From: Lactobacillaceae bacterium UBA5807
GTDB taxonomy: Bacteria > Bacillota > Bacilli > Lactobacillales > Lactobacillaceae
NCBI GenBank assembly: GCA_002418005.1
Contig: DIDF01000001.1
Location: 1-33,486, forward strand
Reading direction: 5' to 3'
Length of the DNA: 33,486 bases
Below are positions 24,412 through 32,450 of this stretch, piece after piece. The notes under the pieces were generated by a model. That model did no database searches. It saw only the letters and a program-made list of their open reading frames with translations, and was not told the origin of the DNA. The position numbers and the translations under genes were made by a program. Positions within the stretch are counted from its first letter, which is position 1; each line of letters opens with the position of its first letter.

Positions 24412-24981
24412 ATGCAATCTATTGCAGTCTACTGTGGAGCCTCAACCGGAAATAAAGAAATTTATAAAAACGCAGCTAAAAAAATTGGTGACTGGTTAGT
24501 ATCTCATGATTTAGAACTAGTGTACGGCGGGGGTGGCATCGGATTAATGGGAATCTTAGCAAAAGAAGTAATTAAAAACCATGGTCAAGTTCACGGGATT
24601 ATGCCCAAACAACTTGTTGATCGCAATGCATCTTTTGAAGGGCTCACTAATTTGACCATCGTAGAGAATATAAATGTTCGCAAACAAAAAATGATGGATT
24701 TATCTGATGGCTGTCTTGCCCTTCCTGGTGGGCCAGGGACTCTAGAAGAAATAACCGAGGCTTTTTCCTGGGCTAGATTGGGAGACAATCAAAACCCCTG
24801 CGTTTTTTACAACGTCAACGGTTACTATGATCCCCTAAAAGCGATGTTTGATAATATGGTCACTAATGCTTTTCTGCCAAAAGATGACCGAGAAAAATTA
24901 CTTTTTTCGAATTCTTTAGACAACATTTATAAATTTATGAACAGTTATATTCCGCCAAAAATTAGAACTTATAAGAAATAA
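24412..24981 (+). CDS. LOG-family protein (TIGR00730, lysine decarboxylase-like Rossmann), 189 aa
   Basis: LOG proteins are nucleotide 5'-monophosphate phosphoribohydrolases; plant members activate cytokinins, while the role in Firmicutes is open. Visible marks are the N-terminal AVYCGAS, the Gly-rich LVYGGGGIGLMG at about 36-47, RKQKMMDLSDG, and the signature PGGPGTLEE near 105-113, with Pro where Tyr or another residue is often found. Length is typical. An AAGGA site precedes the ATG. The adjacent lysine decarboxylase naming in databases is historical and should not be taken as its activity. Confidence 0.92.
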   Translation: MQSIAVYCGASTGNKEIYKNAAKKIGDWLVSHDLELVYGGGGIGLMGILAKEVIKNHGQVHGIMPKQLVDRNASFEGLTNLTIVENINVRKQKMMDLSDGCLALPGGPGTLEEITEAFSWARLGDNQNPCVFYNVNGYYDPLKAMFDNMVTNAFLPKDDREKLLFSNSLDNIYKFMNSYIPPKIRTYKK

Positions 24982-24986
24982 AAGGC

Positions 24987-25015
24987 CTCCAGAAGTTGTT
25001 TGAAAACTTCTGGAG
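24987..25015. terminator. bidirectional terminator between LOG and surface-protein genes
   Basis: A perfect 11-bp stem (CTCCAGAAGTT and its complement) with a 7-nt loop has T-rich sequence after it on each strand. It lies between convergent genes. Confidence 0.85.
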
Positions 25016-25034
25016 ACTTTTCTTGTTTTACAAA

Positions 25035-26654
25035 CTATTTAGTTTTAGTAACAGAAACCAAAGCTTTATTTCCAGAAACATATCTGCCGTTTGTAAGCAA
25101 GAATCTAGTAGTGCGCCCTGAACGAACGATTGCTTTTACATGAAGAATCGTTCCAACTTTGAGATATCTTATTCGACTAGAATCTGCAAACTTCTTGCCG
25201 GTGTATTCAAATATTCCTTTCTTAGAGGAAACAATGAATTCTCTTCCAGTATATAAATCAGTATGGTAATTTTTGCCAACGCTGATAAATTTGCTGAAAG
25301 TCTTCAGCCCGGTAATATAAGTTGAATTGCTAAGTTTAAACCTCGTGGTTACTCCATTTGTTACAATCGCAACAATGTGAAGTACGGACCCGGAATTAAT
25401 TGAACCCAACTTCTTTGAAACAGCAAAATTTTTGTCGGAATATCTATCCAAATCCTTACTAGTCAAAATAGTGTCACCGGATTTTTCAACCCAATACAAA
25501 CTGTCTATCGAAGAATTATTGTCCACAGACTGGTTAAATTTACTAATAGCAGTACCAGAGTTATTGGCTCCAGAGACGACAGGAACAATATTTTGGTTTG
25601 ATCCAACAATGGAGCCTGAGAGAATCTGATTATTGGATGATGAGTTAACATTTGTACCTAGACTATTAGAATTTTCAGTCTGGCCGAGTGCAAGGGTTCC
25701 GTTGTTAGAAACAGAATTTGCTGCTGAAATTGAAGCAGCCGCACTTGCACTGGCTGCCGCACTGGTCATTGCGGCAGTCGAAGCAGCAATGCTGGCACTT
25801 GCTGAGGCTTTATCGCTGGCCGCTATTGAAGCTGCCGTGCTTGCTGACGCGCTGGCCTGCGCAGAAGCTGAGCTTACCAAGGTATGGATCGTGGCAAGTG
25901 CTTGGGCCAACTCGTCATTAAGAGCTTTTAATTCATTAGCTGCGGATGCCGCTGCTAGTGATAAGGCATCGGATACTGCTTTAGCTGTATTAGCATCTGC
26001 AGCCTCAGAGGCTTGTTTCAAAGCAACACTGGCAGATTGAATCGCATTAGTTAAAGAGTCACTCAAACTCTGTTCAATTGCTGCTCCTTTACTTTCGGTC
26101 TCGCTGATTGCCGCGCTAATGGCTGCATTTGCCGAACTTTCAGCACTGGACTTTTCTTCTGCTAAGGCCTGTTGAGCGCTGGCACTGGCTGATTGGATAG
26201 CATTCAGCAAAGCTTGAGCATTAATCAAATCAGCCTTTTGTTCAGCATCACTAATTGCCTTAGCAGCTGAAGCATTTGCCGAAGTCAAAGCATCGGATAA
26301 CGCAGTGGCCGCACTTATTGCCGCACTAGCAGAGGCTGAGGCCAAAGCATCGTTTGCAGCTTTTTGAGCTGCTGATAAGGCTTGGGCAGCGGAATTAATT
26401 GCAGTAAGGGAATCCTGTTTTGCTAAATCAATCATCGCTTGAGCCGAGGCACTGGCACTAGCCAAAGCTTCTACTAAAGCCTTAGCAGCACTTTGACTGG
26501 CATCACTTTTAGCCTGATTCAAAGCTTGCTGATTAGCCTCACTTTCAGCAGTAATCTTTGCCTGAGCCTGAGCGATAATTGTACTTGCCGATTCGCTGGC
26601 GTTAGCAATTGCCTTGGCCAATGCGTCACTGGCACTTTGACTTGCAGAAAGCAA
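25035..26654 (-). CDS. surface protein segment D: end of stalk and DUF5776-like wall-binding repeats
   Basis: The frame is open upstream to about 26757, and the TTG at 26654 is not a real start. About 310 residues of Ala/Ser stalk give way to a Ser/Asn linker. Two C-terminal repeats of about 70 residues follow, each with an F-A-x-S-x-x-x-x-x-x-G-S/T-x-L-H-V/I-x-A-I-V core and then TTRF-L-N/S-x-x-Y-I/V-x-G (for example ILHVKAIVRSGRTTRFLLTN). These match DUF5776-type repeats found at the ends of secreted lactobacillus proteins. The protein ends ALVSVTKTK with no LPxTG and no hydrophobic tail. Confidence 0.8.
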   Translation of the reverse strand: MLSASQSASDALAKAIANASESASTIIAQAQAKITAESEANQQALNQAKSDASQSAAKALVEALASASASAQAMIDLAKQDSLTAINSAAQALSAAQKAANDALASASASAAISAATALSDALTSANASAAKAISDAEQKADLINAQALLNAIQSASASAQQALAEEKSSAESSANAAISAAISETESKGAAIEQSLSDSLTNAIQSASVALKQASEAADANTAKAVSDALSLAAASAANELKALNDELAQALATIHTLVSSASAQASASASTAASIAASDKASASASIAASTAAMTSAAASASAAASISAANSVSNNGTLALGQTENSNSLGTNVNSSSNNQILSGSIVGSNQNIVPVVSGANNSGTAISKFNQSVDNNSSIDSLYWVEKSGDTILTSKDLDRYSDKNFAVSKKLGSINSGSVLHIVAIVTNGVTTRFKLSNSTYITGLKTFSKFISVGKNYHTDLYTGREFIVSSKKGIFEYTGKKFADSSRIRYLKVGTILHVKAIVRSGRTTRFLLTNGRYVSGNKALVSVTKTK

Positions 26655-26749
26655 AGCAGCACTTAAAGCGACATCAGCTGATTTTTTAGCATTTAATAGA
26701 TCCTTAGCGGCGCTTTCACTTGCAGCATAAGCACTTTGTTGAGCAGCGC

Positions 26750-29700
26750 TTATTTCCGCGCCGCAATTGAATTTGCATTGGCAACTGCACTAGACAAAGC
26801 ACTTGACGCACTGGCACTATCCTTGGCTTCAACTTCTTTTAAGGCATCAGCAGCAGATCTTTGCGCATTGCTTAATTGCAAAGCCGCGGAGACATTCTCA
26901 CTTGCTGCGCTGGCCTTAGCAGATTCAATAGCTGTGCTTGCAGAAGCGCTTGTAATTGCTAAAGCATCAGCAAGAGCCTTGGCAGCACTGGCACTAGCAA
27001 AAGCAGAGGCAGCTTGCAAAGCAGCGTTAGCAGACTCAACGGCTGCAGATAATGATGCCGAAGCGTTGGAATCCGCAATAGAAGCCTGATTTTTTTCATC
27101 GGCGATTGCCTGACTAGCAGAGGCACTGGCACTGACAAGAGCTTGAGATACCGCTTTAGATGCACTAGCACTTGCCGAAGTATCAGCTGATTGCAAAGCA
27201 GTACTTGCTGACTGCTGAACTGACGCTAATTGATCCAAAGCACTTTGTTGAGCAGCAGAAGCTTTAACCTGGGCTTCACTCAAAGCGGCATTTGTTGAAG
27301 AACTAGCGCTTGCTAAAGCTTCATTCAAAGCATTTTGCGCACTTACACTTGCACTATTTAATGCCAAAGCTAAAGAGTCTTCAGCTGACTGCTTTGCTTC
27401 ACTTAAAGCTTTTTGAGCTGAAGCACTTGCAGTGTCCGCTACTCGCTGGGCGGCACTTACTGCAGCACTGGCCGAGGCCGAAGTTGCGATGGAGGCTTCA
27501 TATAATGCTTTTTGGGTACTTGCACTTGCCAAGGCATTAGCCGAATCAACAGCGACACTTGCAGAATTTTTGAGCGTTGTTAAGTCTTCTGTAGCAACGG
27601 AATTTGCAGCTGATATTGCTGCCAAAGCGGATGCACTTGCAGATGCCACTGCACTAGCCAGTGCTTTAGAAGCACTAGAACTGGCTGATGCAGAAGCTGA
27701 TTCAAGAGCAACCGCAGCAGAATTTTGCGCAGCCAATAAAGCTTGAGATGCGCTATTGTCAGCCAGCGATGCTTGTTGTTCAGCCGCGCTCAAAGCAGAA
27801 CTTGCGGAAGCACCAGCCGAACTTAGCGCTGCTGATAAAGCTTTAGCAGTACTATCACTGGCCAATTTTTGGGCAGCACTCAATGCATCTTCAGCTGCTT
27901 TTTGAGCAGTGATCATGTTTTGAATAGATTGATCATTTGCTTGACTTAAGGCCGCGCTTGCTGAATCAGCTGCGGATTTAAGAGCATCGCTTAAAGCCTG
28001 AGAAGCACTTTGGCTAGCCGCTAGCTTAGAATCCGCTAACTGTTGAGCAACACTTGCCGAAGCAGAATTGGAAATCGCATTATTCAAAGCATCTGTAGCT
28101 TCATTGGCATCCTTGGCAGCAGAAGCAGCAATACCATATGCCTTAAAAACAGCGGCACTAACAAAATTAAACGCATCAGTTGTCTTTTGAACATTTTGGT
28201 CAGCTAAAGGACTATTCCCAGCAAGTATGGCTGCAGACTGGGCATGAGTTAAGGCTAAAAGGGCAGCATCTTTGGCATCATTGATTTCTTTGATTACATC
28301 ATTTGCTATTTGAGATTCTGCTAACGCTTGAATCTGAGCACTTCGCGCCGTTGTCACATCACTACCATTGCCCGCTGCTGAAGCTATTAATGCCGCACTG
28401 GATGCAGCTGTGAAGGCTTCGGTTGCCTTTTGAACAGCATTTGCAGCAATTTGGTTTTGACTTTCAGCATTTGAAGCTGCTAAAGCAGTCTCAGATTCCG
28501 CACAAGTTTTGGTATTTTGAACAGCTGCTGTATAACTGTTCGCTACTTGAGTAGCATTTACCAAAATACTGTTGTAATTATCATTGGCATTCTTCAAATC
28601 ATTTGCAGCCTGACTTGCTTTAGATAATGCTGCTGATGCCAATGATTGCCCATTAGAAAATGAAGCATCGGCTGAATCAATTTTAGCAGCTTGAGACTCC
28701 GCAATTGCTGCTTTAGCAGCTGCTTCACTAGCAGAACTATTAGCAATATCCAAAGCTTGTTGAGCACTGGCAAGGACTTTGGAAACCTCAGCGGAGGTTA
28801 TCGCAGCAGAAACCCAATCCCCATTTACAATCGCTTCGCTAGCCGCGCTCAGAGAATTAGCAACCTCAGTTTTAGAATTTAAGATATTTCCAGCTAAGGA
28901 GCTAACTTCACCTGCCAATCGCGAGGCAACTGAAGCTGCAGAATTAATTGTCTGAAGGCTGCTTTGAGAAACCAAATTTTTGATTGCATTATTCAACGCA
29001 GCAGTTGCTGAAATAATCTCGTCTGCAGTAATGTTTGCAATATTTGAACTGGCTTTATCAGCAGTAGATTGGGCTAAACCTAAAGCTTGGGTTAATAATT
29101 TAAAACTGTCGGCGGTATATTGGGAAGAATCCAGCTCACTAGCTGCAGAAATGGATTCCAATAATCCTGAAGTACTCTTGGTAGCTCTAGTTAAAGCATT
29201 ATTTAAAGCAGTTGCAGCAGCATCTACTACGTCTTGACTAATTAGTGGAGCCGAACTTAACAATGTGTCACTTGCAACCGATGCTGAACCCAACACATTT
29301 TGAGCATTCTGCAAAACTTGAGTTAAGGAATTCCAGTCAGAATCAGCAGCCCCAAAGGCAGATTGTCCGGAAGAAATAGCGGCACTTGCAGCAGAAACTG
29401 CAGAGCTCAAGGGTTCAGTTTGATCGCCAACATAATACTTCCCGGAAACAACAGTTTTGAGACCGTTAACCGCGGTTCCAGTAGGCCTAACAACTCCATT
29501 TTCAGTTACCGTTGAGTTTTGAACTCTAGTAACAGCTTCCACAAACTGTCCTGGACTTAAACTTGGAACCTGTGTCGACCAAGTACCGTCTGGTTTAGCT
29601 TGGGTTGCTGTGGTAAATGATTGAGAACCGTCTGAATTATAAATTGTTACTTGAACCATATAGGCATTTATATCTTCGGGAGCTGGCAAACTGGTCATTT

Positions 29701-31303
29701 TGTTACCATCCGCTGCGCTTTGGCTTGTGCCCAGTGAGGTGATATTAGTAATTGTTCCGATCAATTTGTTTGAACCTGCCGAAACAGCGGCTGGATCAAA
29801 GTTGACAAATGGGGTTTGCCCAGCCGGAATACCATTATTTTGACTAGTTGGAGTCAAATAACCCAAAGTTCCAACCGTGGTAAAACCAGTTTTTGAATTT
29901 ACCCTTTGAACTTGAGCCACTAACACATCGCCCTTATTAAAGTCTTGGTTGGCAGTTGCAACGCCATTATTATTCTTGAAGCTCACTGACCAAGATCCAC
30001 TCGGATTATTTACTGAGTTGATTGTTCCGCCTGCAGAATTACCAGTAGTGATATCTGTGACAACGATCTTAAATAAATCTCCCGGATCTGAGGTACCAAT
30101 AGCTGCAGACCAGGCCGCAGAATCAAGATGACCGCTAATTGTGTTATTTCCTTGACTAATGGTGCGGTCCAAGTTAGCGATATTTACAGCTGGAACTGGG
30201 CTTTGAACTCCATATTTCAAAGTAGCCAGTCCGTTTGTTGCCGGTCCACTAAAATCAGTACTTTCTGACGGTGAAAACGAGCTAGTATTAACTGAATATC
30301 CATTGCCAAAATTCGTTGTCCAAGATACTGGCTGCCCAGACAGATCACTTAAGTCTGCTCCCGTGGGACCAGCCGTAACTGTAATAGAATTTGCGGCACT
30401 AACTGCTGAATTATAAGCATTTGTAGCCGCCGTACTGGCAGCTAGAGTATTAGAATAAGCAGCTGAAGCGTTAGCATAAATAGCCAAGTTATCAGAAGTT
30501 GGATTTAAAGTTCTTGCAGTTGCAGCAGAATCCATTACTGCTTTTGCTCTGATAACCGCAGCAGAAGCAGCAGTAACTGCTGAATTATCAATTGTCTGAC
30601 GAGGAATATTCAGACCGGTGTCTTTTGACCACTGTCGAAGATCTAAAGTAAACTGCATGACAGCATCAGCAGTCCCAGTTCCAACCCTCTTTGCGTTTAC
30701 AGTCAAAGTGGTTTGGCCAGCAGAGTTAATTGAAGTGTTAACTGCAAAAACCTGATTGTTAATTTCTTTAGTCAGTGGACTGGCAGTCTTTAAATCAAGA
30801 GTGGTAGTTCCACCAATGGTACTAAAGTTAGACCCATAATGGTAAAGCAAACCTGTTGTCGCCGCATTACCATTGTCAAAATCAGCCTGAGTTGTTGGTG
30901 CATAAGTTGCCGCGTAAATTCCACCAAGATAATAAGCAACTCTGACATAGTTCTGCCAATTTGGGGAATTAAAAAATGTGGTCAAAGAAACTGGCAGTGT
31001 GTAGGTTGTAGTCCAGCCAGTTTTGGTATTATTCAGCTGAGTTTGCGTAACTGCTGTATCACCAAACGAAACCGTCCCTGCTGACGAATTATAAATCATC
31101 ATTGGAACATTAGTCGGATCACCATTGCCGATATAAATACTTGGATCTGTCTGCCAATCAATATTTTGAAGCTTTACTTCAACCGGTCCTGAAAAATTAA
31201 AATTAGCAGCGTTAGCCACGAAGAATGAAACGGTATTTAAAGCGTTGGTAAGTTGAGTTTGATCAATTGTTCCGCTATCCAATACACTGCTCCCCAAGTT
31301 CAT
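26750..31303 (-). CDS. surface protein segment C: globular domain, Ig-like modules and stalk
   Basis: The frame is open back to about 31400. A beta-rich domain of about 230 residues (FSGPVEVKLQNIDWQTDPSI onward, with WQNYVRVAYYLGGIYAATY) is the likely ligand-binding part. Then follow Ig-like modules with the usual SGHL/IGTI strand, PSGSWSVSF and DGTWSTQVPSLSPGQFVEA turns, and a FIVAR-like domain (DSSQYTADSFKLLTQALG). From about residue 780 the chain is almost only Ala, Ser, Asp, Lys, Gln and Asn helices. The end (NSIAARK then stop) is debris from the missing base near 26757-26763; the stalk continues as AAAEISAAQQSAYAASES. Confidence 0.75.
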   Translation of the reverse strand: MNLGSSVLDSGTIDQTQLTNALNTVSFFVANAANFNFSGPVEVKLQNIDWQTDPSIYIGNGDPTNVPMMIYNSSAGTVSFGDTAVTQTQLNNTKTGWTTTYTLPVSLTTFFNSPNWQNYVRVAYYLGGIYAATYAPTTQADFDNGNAATTGLLYHYGSNFSTIGGTTTLDLKTASPLTKEINNQVFAVNTSINSAGQTTLTVNAKRVGTGTADAVMQFTLDLRQWSKDTGLNIPRQTIDNSAVTAASAAVIRAKAVMDSAATARTLNPTSDNLAIYANASAAYSNTLAASTAATNAYNSAVSAANSITVTAGPTGADLSDLSGQPVSWTTNFGNGYSVNTSSFSPSESTDFSGPATNGLATLKYGVQSPVPAVNIANLDRTISQGNNTISGHLDSAAWSAAIGTSDPGDLFKIVVTDITTGNSAGGTINSVNNPSGSWSVSFKNNNGVATANQDFNKGDVLVAQVQRVNSKTGFTTVGTLGYLTPTSQNNGIPAGQTPFVNFDPAAVSAGSNKLIGTITNITSLGTSQSAADGNKMTSLPAPEDINAYMVQVTIYNSDGSQSFTTATQAKPDGTWSTQVPSLSPGQFVEAVTRVQNSTVTENGVVRPTGTAVNGLKTVVSGKYYVGDQTEPLSSAVSAASAAISSGQSAFGAADSDWNSLTQVLQNAQNVLGSASVASDTLLSSAPLISQDVVDAAATALNNALTRATKSTSGLLESISAASELDSSQYTADSFKLLTQALGLAQSTADKASSNIANITADEIISATAALNNAIKNLVSQSSLQTINSAASVASRLAGEVSSLAGNILNSKTEVANSLSAASEAIVNGDWVSAAITSAEVSKVLASAQQALDIANSSASEAAAKAAIAESQAAKIDSADASFSNGQSLASAALSKASQAANDLKNANDNYNSILVNATQVANSYTAAVQNTKTCAESETALAASNAESQNQIAANAVQKATEAFTAASSAALIASAAGNGSDVTTARSAQIQALAESQIANDVIKEINDAKDAALLALTHAQSAAILAGNSPLADQNVQKTTDAFNFVSAAVFKAYGIAASAAKDANEATDALNNAISNSASASVAQQLADSKLAASQSASQALSDALKSAADSASAALSQANDQSIQNMITAQKAAEDALSAAQKLASDSTAKALSAALSSAGASASSALSAAEQQASLADNSASQALLAAQNSAAVALESASASASSSASKALASAVASASASALAAISAANSVATEDLTTLKNSASVAVDSANALASASTQKALYEASIATSASASAAVSAAQRVADTASASAQKALSEAKQSAEDSLALALNSASVSAQNALNEALASASSSTNAALSEAQVKASAAQQSALDQLASVQQSASTALQSADTSASASASKAVSQALVSASASASQAIADEKNQASIADSNASASLSAAVESANAALQAASAFASASAAKALADALAITSASASTAIESAKASAASENVSAALQLSNAQRSAADALKEVEAKDSASASSALSSAVANANSIAARK

Positions 31304-31364
31304 GGCACTATTTAAATTCCTTGTGGAAGCTAAATCAAGAGGATTATTGACATCGCCAAGTTTC

Positions 31365-32336
31365 TTAGTGGCATCCCCAATTGCAGATTTTAAATTGTTT
31401 TTTTAACTGATTTAAATTAGAATTAGTGGGCACCGTGGACCAAATCGCAAGCCGCAAATTATTACCGGTGTCCTTTAAACTCTGGAGATCAGTAATACTG
31501 TATCTGGTATTTATTGCTTGGTTTAAAGTTGTTGTTAGGCTATTAAATGAATCTTGAGTTAATCCATTGCCAGTTATCTTCACAGCGCCATTTATTAGGC
31601 TATCCAGTTTGTTGCTGGTAACTTCAAAAGTAGTTTTTAGTTGACTGATACCGGAAATAATCGCTGATGAATCAGATTTCAATATATCGGGTGATGTTAA
31701 GGCACTAGCCAGCGCAACACTTGCTGAATTAACAGCTGACTTTAAAACACCAGTAGTTGATGGGTCAAAAGCAGACCCACTGCAAGCAGAAAGCAAAGCA
31801 TTGCCTCCACTGATAGCATCATTTAACTGACTAACAATTATTTGCCGACTATTTTTACTCAAAAGCGTAGCGGATTTCTCCAATTGGGCTTTGGCATTAG
31901 AAATTTGATCAGCAGAAGCAACCGGATTATTTAAAACAGAAACAGCGTAGTTATAGGAATTATTAAAGTTGGCCCAATCGCTAGATACATAATTAGCACT
32001 GGCACTTGAATTTTGAATTTGCGGCGTGGCCGAATCAATAGTGGAAGCAAGATCAGTCAAACCAGAAGATTTAACCAAATTATCCAAGGCACTGGATAAT
32101 CCAACAACAGCTTTTTGCGTGTCATCAGCACTGGCATCACTTGAAAGCAACTTAATGGTATTTAAAGCTGAACTTAAATTGTTAATTGAAATTGTCGTAT
32201 ATTGGCCAGCATCAGATAACGCAGCACCTGCAGAAGCTTGAAGATCCGGAAGATCTTTCTCTAATTCAGAAATATTTGAGTTATTTAGACCAGTAATTGC
32301 ATCCTGTAGCTGTTTATAAACAACTGCTTGAGTCAT
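31365..32336 (-). CDS. surface protein segment B: FIVAR-like helical domains
   Basis: This is in the same frame as segment A. The frame is open back to the TAG at 32451, so the ATG at 32336 is not a true start and has no ribosome binding site. It contains repeated helical units of FIVAR type, for example SSDWANFNNSYNYAVSVLNN followed by SADQISNAKAQLEKSATLL. The last 12 residues (from about KKQFKICNWGCH) are frameshift debris: removing one A from the seven-A run (plus strand T7 at 31398-31404) continues as KNNLKSAIGDATKKLGD into the next segment. Confidence 0.7.
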   Translation of the reverse strand: MTQAVVYKQLQDAITGLNNSNISELEKDLPDLQASAGAALSDAGQYTTISINNLSSALNTIKLLSSDASADDTQKAVVGLSSALDNLVKSSGLTDLASTIDSATPQIQNSSASANYVSSDWANFNNSYNYAVSVLNNPVASADQISNAKAQLEKSATLLSKNSRQIIVSQLNDAISGGNALLSACSGSAFDPSTTGVLKSAVNSASVALASALTSPDILKSDSSAIISGISQLKTTFEVTSNKLDSLINGAVKITGNGLTQDSFNSLTTTLNQAINTRYSITDLQSLKDTGNNLRLAIWSTVPTNSNLNQLKKQFKICNWGCH

Positions 32337-32450
32337 ACTGGCAATCCCATCAGAAGCTGCACTTGTTGCTTTGGCATAAGCTGAATTAAAATTAGCCCAC
32401 GCTGCTGATGTGTATTTACTTGCTTCCGCAGCCGGAAATGCAGCGGCTGC

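Noticed and set aside
26750..26760. Segments C and D of the surface protein as separate genes
   Set aside because: The second lacks a ribosome binding site and start codon, and adding one base restores an unbroken Ala/Ser stalk.
25633..27746. Long plus-strand Ala/Leu-rich ORFs opposite the stalk
   Set aside because: They are the antisense of Ala/Ser codons (GCN, AGC), which rarely give stops; they lack ribosome sites and recognisable domains.
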